DNA of 64,000 nucleotides from Pyxicephalus adspersus. Its lineage: Eukaryota; Chordata; Amphibia; Anura; Pyxicephalidae. Where the stretch lies: positions 91,369,109 to 91,433,108 of the forward strand of contig NC_092859.1 in NCBI RefSeq assembly GCF_032062135.1. Direction: 5' to 3'. Both the position numbers and the translations under genes were made by a program. Positions 1 through 11,318 of this stretch are shown here, piece after piece (position 1 is the stretch's first letter; every line of letters begins with the position of its first letter). Under the pieces are notes generated by a model. It worked only from the letters and a program-made list of their open reading frames with translations. It ran no database searches and was not told the DNA's origin.

Positions 1-292
1 TACTCAGTTTCACATTGTCAAACCCGCTAATGCTTAGTCTACCTGGATTGTTTCCCCAGCGTTTAACCTGAGCATTTATAAACCATTTAAAATGTTAGAA
101 ATTCCCATAAATTCTAATGGTCTAGTCTACACAAGGGCAATTGTAGGAGGCATGTTTTTAAGCGTTTTAAAGAGCGCTGCTTGCTGGGTTTTAAAATTTC
201 TATATTAAAAATTCTAAAATCCTATAAACGCATTTAAAAGTGGTATGGAAGCTTAAAATCATTTAACAAAACAGTGTAGACAAAGCCTAAAT
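1..292. repeat. Dispersed repeat, GTGTAGAC family, copy 1
   Basis: Non-coding repeat unit ending at the motif GTGTAGACAAAGCCTAAAT. An inverted, diverged relative lies at about 22960-23402. Both copies carry the internal block TGTAGACTAG followed by CCATT-GAAT (reverse complement in this copy, near 105-140) and both end in a GTAGAC...CCTAAAT motif. The left edge is probably cut by the window start. It looks like a non-autonomous DNA transposon; the superfamily is not determined. Confidence 0.5.
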
Positions 293-614
293 CAGTGTCC
301 AGGATGTAAAGTTCCCTTTACAGGATGGCCCTAAGACCCACAAAAGCAAGCACATCTATTTTACTAAATCTTATCTTCCCTGTAGTGTTAAAGAAACCAT
401 ATTATATTTTTAAAAAATGTTATTGTACAGTGATACCAAATATGAGAAAAGTGATACCGGTAATTCTATGTTTTGTCTTTTTGTTTATTGTAGTAATATG
501 TAATATAAAATATTTTGGTGTGTCCGCACATAAGCACCTTGTTGTCATGACTTGTCATCCTGATGTTCCTTTATAGCTGTCCTTCAAAGTAATATTTTCA
601 AGTGTCAGTTAATA

Positions 615-1358
615 AATCAGATGAATGTACAAAACTAAAATTAATTAACATGGAATTTCCCACTGTGATCACTATGACTGATTGCCCCAATGATCACACC
701 TGATCTGGGCGATGGATTCAAACTATATTTGTCAATTATTCAGGCTTGTGGTCTATGATGGTGGACTTTAGTTGGCCGAACCATGCTGTCTTTAAATTTA
801 ATGGGATTCAAGTTCATCTACAAATCAACCTAAACATTGGGTTCAAATCAGGAAAACTGTCATGGCAGCAAACAGGGGCAGCACTAGTTCTGAACAAATT
901 CATGGCATTGACCAAAAAAACTGTAATGCCTGTTATAATGGATAGATTGGTTTTAAAAAGTTGTGAATAGAATATCCCTCTCATTGGGTCTGATTTAATA
1001 AAGCTCTCCAAGGCTGGAGAGGATATACTTTAATCAGTGACGATGGGTGATCCAGCAAACCTGGAATGGATCTGGTTCAGGATTCAAATCATTTGCTATA
1101 ACACAGCAATTGACGTTTAAGGAATCCATTTCGGGTTTGCTGGATCACCCAGCTTCACTGATGAAAGTGTATCCTTTCCAGCATGAAAAAGCTTTAATAA
1201 ATCAGGTCTATTAAGTCCCACACAAAAATATTCCACTAAAAGATCCAAATGTCAGTCATTATTTTTTCTGGTCATGTGATCATTGGGGCAATCAGTCAAA
1301 GTGGTCACAGTGAGAAATTTTCTGTAAATGAGTTTTGGTTTTGTTTGATCATCTGATT
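615..1358. mobile_element. Non-autonomous TIR element with ~85-bp terminal inverted repeats
   Basis: Bases 615-699 and 1274-1358 are imperfect inverted repeats. The best core is GATTGCCCCAATGATCAC on the left against GTGATCATTGGGGCAATC on the right, and the outer ends are AATCAGATGA / TCATCTGATT. The inside is non-coding. It contains a second transposon (986-1209) and a block at about 731-960 that recurs at 5590-5965. I see no clear target-site duplication, so the superfamily is open. Confidence 0.65.
986..1209. repeat. Palindromic MITE, copy A (nested)
   Basis: Copy of the commonest repeat of this window. One arm reads TGATTTAATAAAGCTCTCCA, then a GGATACAC-like block, then CCAGCAAACCTGGAATGG. 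The second half is the reverse complement of the same series and ends in CTTTAATAAATCAGG. It sits inside the 615-1358 element, so it inserted later than that element. Confidence 0.85.
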
Positions 1359-2750
1359 TTTTTCCAGGCAAATCAGATTTGTCATTACCAAAAAATGGAT
1401 TCACTTAGTCATTGTGCTAAAATCACAGACATAAAGTGCATAAAAATCTTCAACATGGACAGGGCCAATAAATAAAAATGATCAATTTCAATCCTCTCCT
1501 AATCTACTTGGAGGCCCTACATGATTTTCCCTCATTTTCTGCCAAGTAAAACCATTGTCACCATTGTCAACAATGGTGTGAGTTTTCTCTTATTTTGGCC
1601 ACAAACAGATAATAATTAAAAGATAATCTACTCTTCCTACATATATCCACTACTAAAAAATAGGCTTGTGTCATACAGTACATTTGGCTAGCAGTTGTTT
1701 TCCCTTTAACCTTCTTTGGATATACTCCAAGTGGGTTCTACATTCCATTTTCATATGGGGATGCAAAATCTTGCTGAAGCAAACAAAACCTGTGAACACA
1801 GGTCCACAGGAAAAAATAATGTATTTATGGGAGAGGGAGAACATTATTCTCAGATTAAGAAACACATATTAAATATGGTTTTGGAGATTTCCAATGATCA
1901 GCAAGGCCAAGTTCAGCAAAGCTATACTGGTGTTTGATATCAGTATGGCAGGCTGAAAACCAGAACAGCCACTGTTATCTGCATAAACACTGTACATCCA
2001 CATAAACTAAACTTGTCAGAAAGTGACGACTAATTATTTCACTCAAAAGGTATGTTTATTTCTTGAATGAGTAATTTTGAATAGTGTGTTTTATTTAGGT
2101 GTAAAGCATCATTAGGTATATGTGTATGCAGTCTTTAGGAAATTAATTTTTTTTTGCATTAAAACCAACCATGCTTTAGGGTGGCTTTAGAAGTAGTACT
2201 AAAGTATAATATTGTGGCAGTTCCACACAGTCAAATGCTAAAACAATAAATTAAATGTTTTTGCACGGCCACAAAATGATGAAACTTGGCCATTTGGACA
2301 GCAGTAATAAAGTTAAGGTGGCAAAATTAGCAAAAGGCTAAATATGGCTGCACAAGTGCAGAAAACAACAGTATTACCCTCTTTCTCATCTTATTTTTGA
2401 ACAATGGTGAACATAATCCTGTTTACATGTATACAAATTAAAAAATGGCTATAGCAGCAAAATGGTTAAACTTAGGAATGTAAGCCATAAACTGTAGATT
2501 ATAGTAGTTTTTGGTTTCTGTGTTTTACATAGGATTGTTTAAGAAATTTTACCTGGTAAAAAACAATACCCCAACATATTTGGTTGTAAAACAGTCATTT
2601 CTGTATTTTTTATTTCTTTTACATTTCCTTCATTTCTAGCAAAGACAGAATGTTTTTACAATACAGTAAGTCCATAAACAGTTGTGGTAATTTGTGTGGT
2701 CATATTTCCCTTCTGTGCTGTGTTCATAATATTATAAATTATTGTAACAA
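1359..2750. other. Non-coding stretch, nothing recognised
   Basis: AT-rich DNA with only short chance open frames. I see no exon with splice sites, no RNA gene and no clear repeat ends. Best read as intron of the upstream ADAMTS gene. Confidence 0.6.
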
Positions 2751-2770
2751 TCATGTATATATATATATAG

Positions 2771-2816
<46 letters not shown>
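2751..2816. repeat. (AT)n microsatellite
   Basis: Nearly pure TA dinucleotide tract, interrupted once by AGTAAA near 2769-2774. The short minus-strand frame that runs through it, encoding alternating Ile-Tyr, is an artefact. Confidence 0.95.
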
Positions 2817-2819
<3 letters not shown>

Positions 2820-2988
2820 TCTAACAGTGCACATCTGCTACAGTCAGCTGGCTGCCAGGTGTTAAGGTCTGAATTTCCGAGACTTGTTAAAGCTGTGGTT
2901 TGGTTACATGAGCATGGGTGATATGATGAACACTTTAAAGTGGAATTCAGTGCTGGGTTTTTCATTCTTTGTAGCAATCCTTGGCCTT

Positions 2989-3044
2989 AATTATTATTAT
3001 TATTTGTAATAACCTGATTAGTTACAATAATAATAATAATAATA
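2989..3044. repeat. (TTA)n / (TAA)n inverted microsatellite pair
   Basis: A TTA/ATT run ending in TTTGTAA is followed after about 12 bases by TTACAA and a run of TAA. The two arms can pair into a hairpin. Confidence 0.85.
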
Positions 3045-3408
3045 TGAACTAATATTCTATTTACCCAATTGTCATTTACTTGGAAGGTCCAGTTGTACAA
3101 GAAAAAAATGTGTGGTCTGCTTCTATTGCACTAGGCAATATGAAAGGTTATGAGGTCTGTTAGGACTATTGTACATGAGTTAGTTAAAACTTTTTAAATG
3201 ATTGGTGATCCAATAAAAAATGGATTGTCCAGGAATCAGATTTCACAGCACATGTTTTAGTTCCTGACCAAAGATTATACTGTTCCTATATATATGTATT
3301 CCATCTTGAGTCCAGCTTTATTGAAATTTTAAAAATATTAACGATACTTACTCATATTTTTGTCTCCTCTCTTAGTTTCTTTAGTTACTTAGCCATTTAC
3401 TAGTGTTA
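3045..3408. other. Non-coding stretch, nothing recognised
   Basis: No supported gene or repeat. It ends in the TA dinucleotide (3407-3408) used as target by the next element. Confidence 0.5.
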
Positions 3409-4888
3409 CAGCGGCGAAAATAAGCATTGAACTTGTCAGCGTTTTTCTTGGTAAATATATTTCCGATGGGGCTATTGACATGAAACTCATACCAGATGTC
3501 GGTAACAACCCAGGTAACCCACGCATACACAGACAAAATAATTAAGTCCATCAACTGAGTTATGTGAAATAAAGTGGAATGTCACAGAGAATAAGTATTG
3601 AACATGTACAGAAAAGGAGGTGCAAAAAGGCATGGAAAGCCAAGAAACCTGCTAAAATCTGTTAGTGTTTAGAAAGCAATCCTGCCTCCTGTCTGTCCAA
3701 ATTATCAGCTGGTTTAGTCCTAATTAATGGCCTAACAAAGGTTTCTTATTACCAAGGTATCACGCAAGAAGCATCTAATCATGGGTTAAAGCGCTCTCTC
3801 AAACAAACATATTGTTACAAAACATACTGATGGTATTGGTTACAGACGTATTTCTAAGCTTCTGAATGTTTCAGTGAGCACCAATGGGGCCATTATCTAG
3901 AAGTGGAAAGAACTTCAGTTCTCCCTAAACTGGTCTTGCCCAGGTGCTCCCCACAAGATTTCTGACAGAGAAGTCAAAAGAATACAATAAATGATGCACT
4001 CCAGCATGGCCTCTATGCACCACGCAAGACTCCATTGTTGAAGAACAAGCATGTTGAAGCTCATTTGAAATTTGGTGCAAAACATCTCGACACACCAGTG
4101 AAACACAGGAACAATATTTTATGGTCAAATGAAACCAAAGTTGCACTATTTGGATGTCATTGCACACACCATGTTTGGAGGAGAAATGGCACTGCACATC
4201 ACCTAAAACACACCATATCAATAGTGAAATTGGAAACATCTTGGTATGGGAGTGTTATTCAGCATATGGTACTGGCAGACTTTATATATTTGAAGGAATG
4301 ATGAATGGAGAAATGTACAATTACCGCTACATTCTTGCTAAGAATCTGCTGCCATCTTACTAGGATGCTGAAGATGAAACAAGACTGGACATTTCAGCAA
4401 GACAATCCCAATCACACATCCAAGAACACTCTCAATTGGGTGCAGAGAAAGAAAAAAAAACTGCTAGAATGGCCCAATCAATCACTTGACTGGAATTCAA
4501 ATGAAAATATATAGAAAGAACTGAAGATCAGTTTTCATAAAAAAGATCCCAGAAACTTCAAGATTTGAAGACAGTTTGTGGACCAAAAGTCACCGGAGCA
4601 ATGCATGCGACTATTTTCCTTATACGGGAGGTGTCTTGAAGTCATCATTACCAAGAAAGGATTTTCTATTAAGTATTAAATAAGTTTCAGTAAGCGTGTT
4701 TAATACTTAATCCCCTTGCCTTTCCACTTTATTACACATAACTTAACTTATAGACTTATTTGTTTTGGTTTCTTTGTATGTGTGGATTATTTGGGTTGTT
4801 ACTGGTGTGAATTTTTAACTAAAAGCCCAATTAGGAATATTTTTACTGAGATTAACTTTGATGTGTTCAATATTTATTTCTCCCGCTG
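3409..4888 (+). mobile_element. Degenerate Tc1-like transposon with IR/DR-type ends
   Basis: About 1.48 kb, starting CAGCGGCGAAAATAAG after a TA and ending in TTATTTCTCCCGCTG, the inverted complement. The expected 3' TA has become TG. The terminal inverted repeats are about 200 bp long. Each carries two similar blocks: the outer one AAGCATTGAAC (about 3423) mirrored near 4865, and the inner one AAGTATTGAAC (about 3592) mirrored near 4697. That is the IR/DR layout known from Sleeping Beauty-like Tc1 elements. A transposase relic lies between them on the + strand. Confidence 0.88.
3630..4679 (+). pseudogene. Tc1-like (DD34E) transposase pseudogene
   Basis: Recognisable in pieces over several frames. 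A helix-turn-helix-like part is read near 3820-3990 (GYRRISKLLNVSVS, then KWKELQ, then PGAPHKISDREVKRIQ), with a premature TAG at about 3897. A catalytic part runs from about 4030. There, WSNETKV replaces the family's usual WSDETKV, so the first catalytic Asp is Asn. The second Asp block QQDNPNHT is shortened by indels, and the third-residue block survives as NENI. The tail ITKKGFSIKY stops at 4679. With stop codons, frameshifts and a lost Asp the copy cannot make an active enzyme. Family assignment rests on these motifs and on the TA-flanked inverted repeats. Confidence 0.88.
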
Positions 4889-5161
4889 TGTGTGCAATAT
4901 ATATCAGATGTTGCTGGTTTATGTTCTTTTATAGGGGAGGCTTTTGCAAAAAATGCCTGGAAAATGTTTGCTAAGTAGACCTTCTAGACTTAATTGTAAC
5001 CACTAAGAAGATTTTGCATCAGCTTGGTGTTCAACAACAATTCGACCTGAACATCAGCCAACGTTCGCCAATCTGATTCGGCACAGGGCCGTTTGCTATA
5101 CCTGTCATTGACAAGTATAGCACAGTATAGCATATTATCAGCTAATTTTTATTTGAATTAT
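4889..5161. other. Non-coding stretch, nothing recognised
   Basis: No supported feature. Confidence 0.5.
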
Positions 5162-5400
5162 TTATAAACTGTATTTATAGCACCAACATATTATGCAGCG
5201 CTGTATAATAAATAGGGGGAGCAAATTACAGTCATATACACACAATAACAGAAGGAGGGGAGGACCCTGGCCGAAAGAGGTGGGGGAAATAGCACACAAT
5301 TGAAGGCGAGGATATGGACTGGTGGGTGAGTGGTGATGGTTTAGGAGACAGAAAAAGATGAACAGGCAATGCATATGACAAAGCTATGAGTGAGGATTAT
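5162..5400 (-). repeat. Retroposon-like fragment (LINE/SINE-tail type), antisense
   Basis: Read on the minus strand, the unit ends in an AGCGCTGCATAATATG block followed by TTGGTGCTATAAATA, a tail type common in amphibian and fish retroposons. A sense relative of that tail is at 61885-61940. The neighbouring bases up to about 5400, with a GGAGGACCCTGGCC block, appear to belong to the same dispersed unit. Superfamily (CR1/L2-like or a SINE using such a tail) is inference. Confidence 0.55.
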
Positions 5401-5589
5401 TTAGGCTGATGGACTATGACAGGTGTCATAGTCTGCCTTAACATCAAAGGAATTTTAAATGTTTTCATTATTTTTATTATATTTTTTTTTAATAAAAACT
5501 TACCCTTGTAAGATTTAGCAATGTGTAATAGGACATCCCACATCTAGTCATTTCAGCCATGTAAAAAAAGATTTAAGGCAAACCTTGAT

Positions 5590-5965
5590 GAGGTAGTCCT
5601 ACTATATTTATCAATTATTCAGGCCGGAGGACTATGATTGGTATTTATTGTCCTAATTATAGTAATTTTAAATGTCCAATTAGGAATATGGTAATTATAG
5701 TCCTAATTTGCTGAGCCATTCTGTATGTAGTGTTCGCTGATTTTGCCTCTGTCATTGACATCAATGGGATTGAATATCTATAAATCAACTCAAACATTGG
5801 GGTCAATGCGAGGGAACTGTCAGTGCACCAAATAGACAATACTAATTCTGAACAGATTCATGGCAAATTCATGGCATTGACCCGAAGAATAGTTTCTAAA
5901 AAAAACTATAATTCCTAAAATGAATAGGCTTGATTTTAACACATTGCGAACAGAAAATCTCTGTC
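5590..5965. repeat. Second copy of the internal block of the 615-1358 element
   Basis: Shares ordered segments with about 731-960: TCAATTATTCAGGC, CTATGAT, AATGGGATT, ATCAACT-AAACATTGGG, TTCTGAACA, ATTCATGGCATTGACC. The order and orientation agree, with many substitutions. The palindromic MITE of the first copy is absent here. Confidence 0.6.
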
Positions 5966-8900
5966 ATTATGTCACATACTAAAATATTCCACACCCCATG
6001 CCATGCACCCATGCTTAACATAACCTCCATTACACAGGGCACAGGAATCTGAGACTTGTGAACAAAAAGGTTTAAAAATTACCCTAAAGTTGTTTTTATA
6101 AGCATTATTTTTAATATTTTTTTTTAACCTGTAGCTAAAATACTAACCAAATCGTGAAAGAAAGAGTGATGTCAGAAAAAGGCGAAGTGGTCCGTCAAGT
6201 CTGGAGTTTTTTGGAGTTAAGTACTAGAAGTTAAATAGGACTAAATAATGTCAGTGGTTAAAAGTGTCAGTGGTTATTTGTTATTTTACTTTTTTTGTGC
6301 AAAGGGGCAAAGATTTTTTTTTAATGGACATGATTTGTAGATCAAAGAAAACTTTTTTGATCTGTACATTAAAGATCTATCTTGTTTAAAAAAAGTTTCA
6401 ATATTATTGACATGATAGGGGTGGCCTAATAAAAGTATTGAGGCTATTTACTTACCAAGGTGAATTATCAACTTTAAATGGATAATTCACTTAAGCTTAT
6501 TGAATGCATTGAAAGTTAAATTTGCAAAGAATACCCAACCATGTGCAAAAAAAAACAGAATTTTTCCATGCAAATAAATGGATGAATAAAGTCAGCAAAG
6601 TTTCAACATTGAGCAGCTTAATTACTCTAGTAAGTCAACCCCCATATATTTCTAAGCAAACCCTGGAAATAGAGTTTTTTCAGGCATTGTTCTTCCAGGG
6701 CCACTGTTAGCCCATGTATAAACAATTCTGTGGTTTTTATGTATATGCATGACAATGGTTCATGTATTAATGGCCTGCTTCTTTTATAAAGGCTCTGCTG
6801 TCAGTGCCTCTGTATATACATAAAAAATGTGGCGGGCTTGTTATGGAAAAGCACTGTCAGAGCTCCTGCAACACATACCAGGTCCCAGCTGTCAAAATTA
6901 CAGCTCATGTCCACAATTTCAGCTTGTCTCCCAATCCAAATGATTTCCAGTGATATAGTCTTATTTTCCTCATGACAAATGTAGCAAAACTGTCAGGACA
7001 GTAAAAAACATTAGAAACATTCTGTAGGTATATAAATATACCTATTGACCTGCTAGAAACGTACAGCATATTTGTCCGTTTGTATGCAACATAGGAACTA
7101 ATAGTTATCTATAGATAACACAGGTAGAGTGTAGTGAATATAAGTGTATTACAAAATACAAAATTATTTCAATTCAACAGACCAAGCTGGAGCAATTGAG
7201 AGAGAAGTTCATTGTTGGGGTTTACACTCTGCAGAATTACATATTCAGGTCTGATTTGCTTAAACCATAGTAAAACAGAATATATTGTGTAGAGAGTAGG
7301 GACCTATTATAAAGTGTTTTGTCTGGTGACTTATGACTTCATATACAGCACATTGCATGATCTTAGGTCCTGAATAGAATTCACTTACCTTTTATATTTT
7401 TGATTGTCCATTTAGGTTTGTGTTGACCTCATTCTTAGTTTTTGAGCCAGCATGGAGTTGTATAGGACAGGTAATATGATCTGTTTTACCTACTAGATTT
7501 GCTGCACTGTTAACATTTTTATATATTTCTAATGCCTCTCCACAAAAGAGAAATGTACTGCACCATCACCTTAGATGATATCACGCTAAATACAAGAGTG
7601 TGAATGATAGCATAATACATCTTCTTAGGAATCACTTCTAAAGCACACATAATTAAGTTATTTATACATGTACACAATTGCCAATATACATATATTATGT
7701 ATAATAAGGAATTTAGGATTTACTTTGACAGTTAAAGTATTTTATGGTGGAAAATCAAAGTATCTCCTAGGAACGGATCAGTAAAATGTTATAGCTATAC
7801 AAATCAAGATATTTCTTGCAACCATAGGGTGTTCCAACTACTTCTCCACAACATTATATCTAAAAGAATATAATTATAAGGTAAGCAACACATTCCACCA
7901 CCGATTTGTCAGTGATGATACCACTGCACAGTACAGGCTGAAAGGTTCACATGAAATATTTTTAGGCATAAGCATAAATTCTTCTGTGCTTGATTCATTC
8001 TTCTGTGCTTGAAAAAGTATTCTCTGATTTGAATGGTAGTTCAGTTTTCTTTAATATACTCTAGAGACAACAGACTGAAATTGTAAATAGCATATTTTGC
8101 TACAAAGAAACACATATAGTGTAATATATAAATAACTGGTGCCTTTTTTAATAAAATGTCCTTCATTTGAAATTCATTTACCCAGATATAAAAAACACAC
8201 AGAAAAGTGATTGTGTGGGCATAGCGTAAGGCAGCTGAAAGATAAACTTCAAGACATCAGCTAAACACATAGATGGTAGTTGTCTTACCTGCCAAAAGAC
8301 TTGTTTCTGGCCATCCAGTCCACTACACAACCCTGCCTGGCAGCACAACCACCTTAGTAGTTGGATTTTCTCCGCTGTAGTTCACCAACATAGCTAAGTC
8401 ATCTCTGCACCCAGCCTAGGACTGGACAGTGAAGAAGAAGCACAGGTGATGAGGTCATCTTTCTGCTCCCATCACTTGCTAGCATGTGTCTTTTTATGTG
8501 GGACTCCTGATTTTCAAAAAGTACTATCCTTCTATCTCCCAGTCTGAGTATTGCTATACAGGGGATTACAAAAACTGGTATCCAATTTACAAATGTATAC
8601 AAAGCGACATTTTAAATGCTTGTATTACTTGTATGTCCTGTATTTCAGTGACATTTATTTTTTTTACCACACCATAATATAATCTTCTTTTCATATGAAC
8701 AAAATGTCATATAAAAATTTATGTTAGTACATCATGAGAAATAATCCATATTTTGCATTAGATAGTTAGTCCTGCCATGAACTGGCAAATTGGATTTTGG
8801 TACTATATATCTTTTTTAATTTGGTGAAATAAAATAAAAAAATATTTTTTCAGATAGATATTTTCCACCTCGATATTGTGACATTATATAATGGTAAATT

Positions 8901-9261
8901 ATTATTAATTAAAAAATACCAGTTTCTGCCATTTTCTACTATAATGCCTTGGCTTAGACGGGATTTGTATATTGTATACAGGAATGGGACAAATAGTAAA
9001 ATGAGTCTTTACTAAAATGTAATATTTAGTAGTATGAGCGATCACATTATTCTTTCTAAATACCAAGCATTACATATTATTCTTTCAGGTTTCAATAATA
9101 TTTAGTAATATTAGGAATCATACTATTTTTTTTCTCAATAATCTAAATGGTTCAATAGTTTGTTTTCAGTAGATAAAGCAATGTAAATGAATGTGTGTGT
9201 AGTTTGTTATATAAGACTTTTTGTTATGATTTAGATTACATCAAAGACTAGATTACATTTT
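5966..9261. other. Non-coding stretch, nothing recognised
   Basis: About 3.3 kb of AT-rich DNA with short chance frames only. I looked for TSR-type exons (an AG followed by Cys-x3-Cys-Gly codons) and found none. Probably intronic. Confidence 0.5.
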
Positions 9262-9420
9262 AGGCTTTGTTTAGACTGGTGGTGCAGTTGTGGTACACTT
9301 ACCATTCACTGCTCTATCAAATCTGCAAACTCTGGTTCTTAAAGAATGAATGCTGGGGTGTAAGTGACTGAGCAGCTGGAAAGAATAAAAATTAGGCACT
9401 GCCTTGGATATGCTCAGGGA
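9262..9420. repeat. Dispersed repeat fragment (TTTAGGCTTTGT end)
   Basis: Begins TTTTAGGCTTTGTTTAGACTGG, the same end type as the repeat finishing at 292. The block TGGTTCTTAAAGAATG...GGGGTGTAAGTGAC recurs in inverted, diverged form at about 10835-10930. Confidence 0.45.
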
Positions 9421-9650
9421 CCCCTAAAACCCAAGGTGTTTCAAAATGCAAATACCCAGTAATAAATAACCAGAGTCTGTCCCACCTTTCACTCCTCTCT
9501 TGCTTGTTGCATATGAGAACACCCTAGGCTTCAGGAGTACCAGGATTTTTTGAAAAGATAATTAGTTTGGATTGAACAATGTTTTCTAATTTTACAAAAT
9601 TCATTTTTGCACCAGTAAGACAGTTCTTATAAATGACCTTCTACTATAGA

Positions 9651-9822
9651 ATACACATTCATTAGTAAAGCTGGGCGACCCAGCAAACCTGGAATGGATC
9701 TGGTCTAGGATCAGCAATAGCAAATGACTTTTAAGAAATCCATTCCAGGTTTGCTGGACCACCCAGATTCACTAATGAAAGTGTATCTTCTCCCGCCTTG
9801 GAGAGCTTTAATAAATCAGGCA
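9651..9822. repeat. Palindromic MITE, copy B (left end truncated)
   Basis: Contains CCAGCAAACCTGGAATGGAT and its inverted partner ATCCATTCCAGGTTTGCTGG, then GAGAGCTTTAATAAATCAGG. The outer left arm found in the other copies is missing. Confidence 0.85.
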
Positions 9823-11111
9823 CCATGTGCTTTAGTGGTTTACCTGGTGCATATCCCCCAATATAGCCTGGTGCGACTAACCCCGTGATAGCACAATGCA
9901 AATGCAGTCTCATACAAGCCCTGCTTTTCCGCTTTCTAGAAAGGTTTATAGACACCATTGTTCAAAGTCAAAAATCATGAGTGTTGCTCATGCCTCTCAA
10001 AAACTGAATTTATTTTACATTTAAGAATTTTCTAAAACCTAACTGCAATAAAAGGGTGTTTTATTCTTCTTCAAGATCACCTTTATTATAAATAGCAGAT
10101 AAAAGAATGAATTAATGTCATCCCAGTTTTGACATTGTAAAGGAAACCTGTCTTTGCAGTAACTTTGTGTCTTAGATATACTTTACTTGCCATGGACAAT
10201 TATCAATATTTGATCTTTCCAAGCTAAAGTGAGTACATTTGCAGGAGGAAATATTCTAAGCAGGACTTTAAAATATTTTTCTGTTAATCTCTGTAAGTAT
10301 GTTGAATACCAGATTCCTGGTTGGCGGTATCTGACTTTGAGTACTGGAGGACTTCTGTAAAGAGAAAACTCAAATTGTCTGAGTCACAAAAAGAAGTGGA
10401 CATTAATGTTCAGAGAGCTTTAAATAGTATAAAGTTACTGTACTGAAAGTTGTCAGTGTTCAATAATACCTCAGGGTGTTCCGCACATCTGTAGATCAAA
10501 GGATTGAAAATTATAGGTTATACCTTAGTATTAGGGTTGCAGTTATCAAACACATCTGGCTATGTTCTGTGGCACTAAGACACTGATACCTAGCTTGCCA
10601 TATGTTACAACAGACATATGTTTGAAATATGTAATATCTAAATTTTGCAAAAGCTATCTTAATCTAAAATATGCTGTTTTAGCAGAATCATTAGGCAGAT
10701 CTGTATTTTGTCCTAGCAGAGTGCTCAGCTAGGGTTTTATTTTTCAGGTTTTCATAGATAATTAACAAAGAAAATTGGAAACAAGTTTCAGACGGTTGGG
10801 GCAAGTTTGGGGTCAAGCAATCACTGAAGGTTTCGGTCACTCACACCCCAACGTTGGCTATTAAAGAACCAGCATCTGCACATTTCACAGCTAGCAGCAG
10901 TGAACAGTACTAATACCATTCACTGCTGCTCTATTCATTCTCTATGTAGCTGCCGCCAGGAGAAAATACAGGTCGCGTCTCTACAGAGTCAGCAGTTCTT
11001 TGGTATGAACAGCCTTAGAACCACAAAATGTAAAACATTAAAACTTAACCATACACTTTTTACAAAATACCAAAAATAGACCCAAATTATCTATGTTAAT
11101 AAAAAGACATT
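9823..11111. other. Non-coding stretch with one inverted repeat relative
   Basis: Holds a diverged inverted relative (about 10835-10930) of the repeat at 9300-9375. Otherwise nothing recognised. Confidence 0.45.
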
Positions 11112-11318
11112 GGGCTTGATTTTTTAAAGCTCTCCAATGCTGGAAAAGATACATTTTCATGAGTGAACTTGGGTGATTCATCAAGCCTGAATTTGATTTC
11201 TTAAAGTCATTTGTTTTTAATACTGGATCAGATTATTTCCAGGTTTTTTGGATCACCCAGCTTCACTGATAAAAAAGGTATCCTTTCCAGCCTTGGGGAG
11301 TTTTTAGAAATCAGGCCT
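11112..11318. repeat. Palindromic MITE, copy C
   Basis: Both arms are present but diverged: GGCTTGATTTTTTAAAGCTC on the left and TTTTTAGAAATCAGGCC on the right, with a GGATCACCCAGCTTCACTGA block inside. Confidence 0.8.

Noticed and set aside
2732..2977. Minus-strand frame with alternating Ile-Tyr
   Set aside because: Translation of the (AT)n microsatellite.
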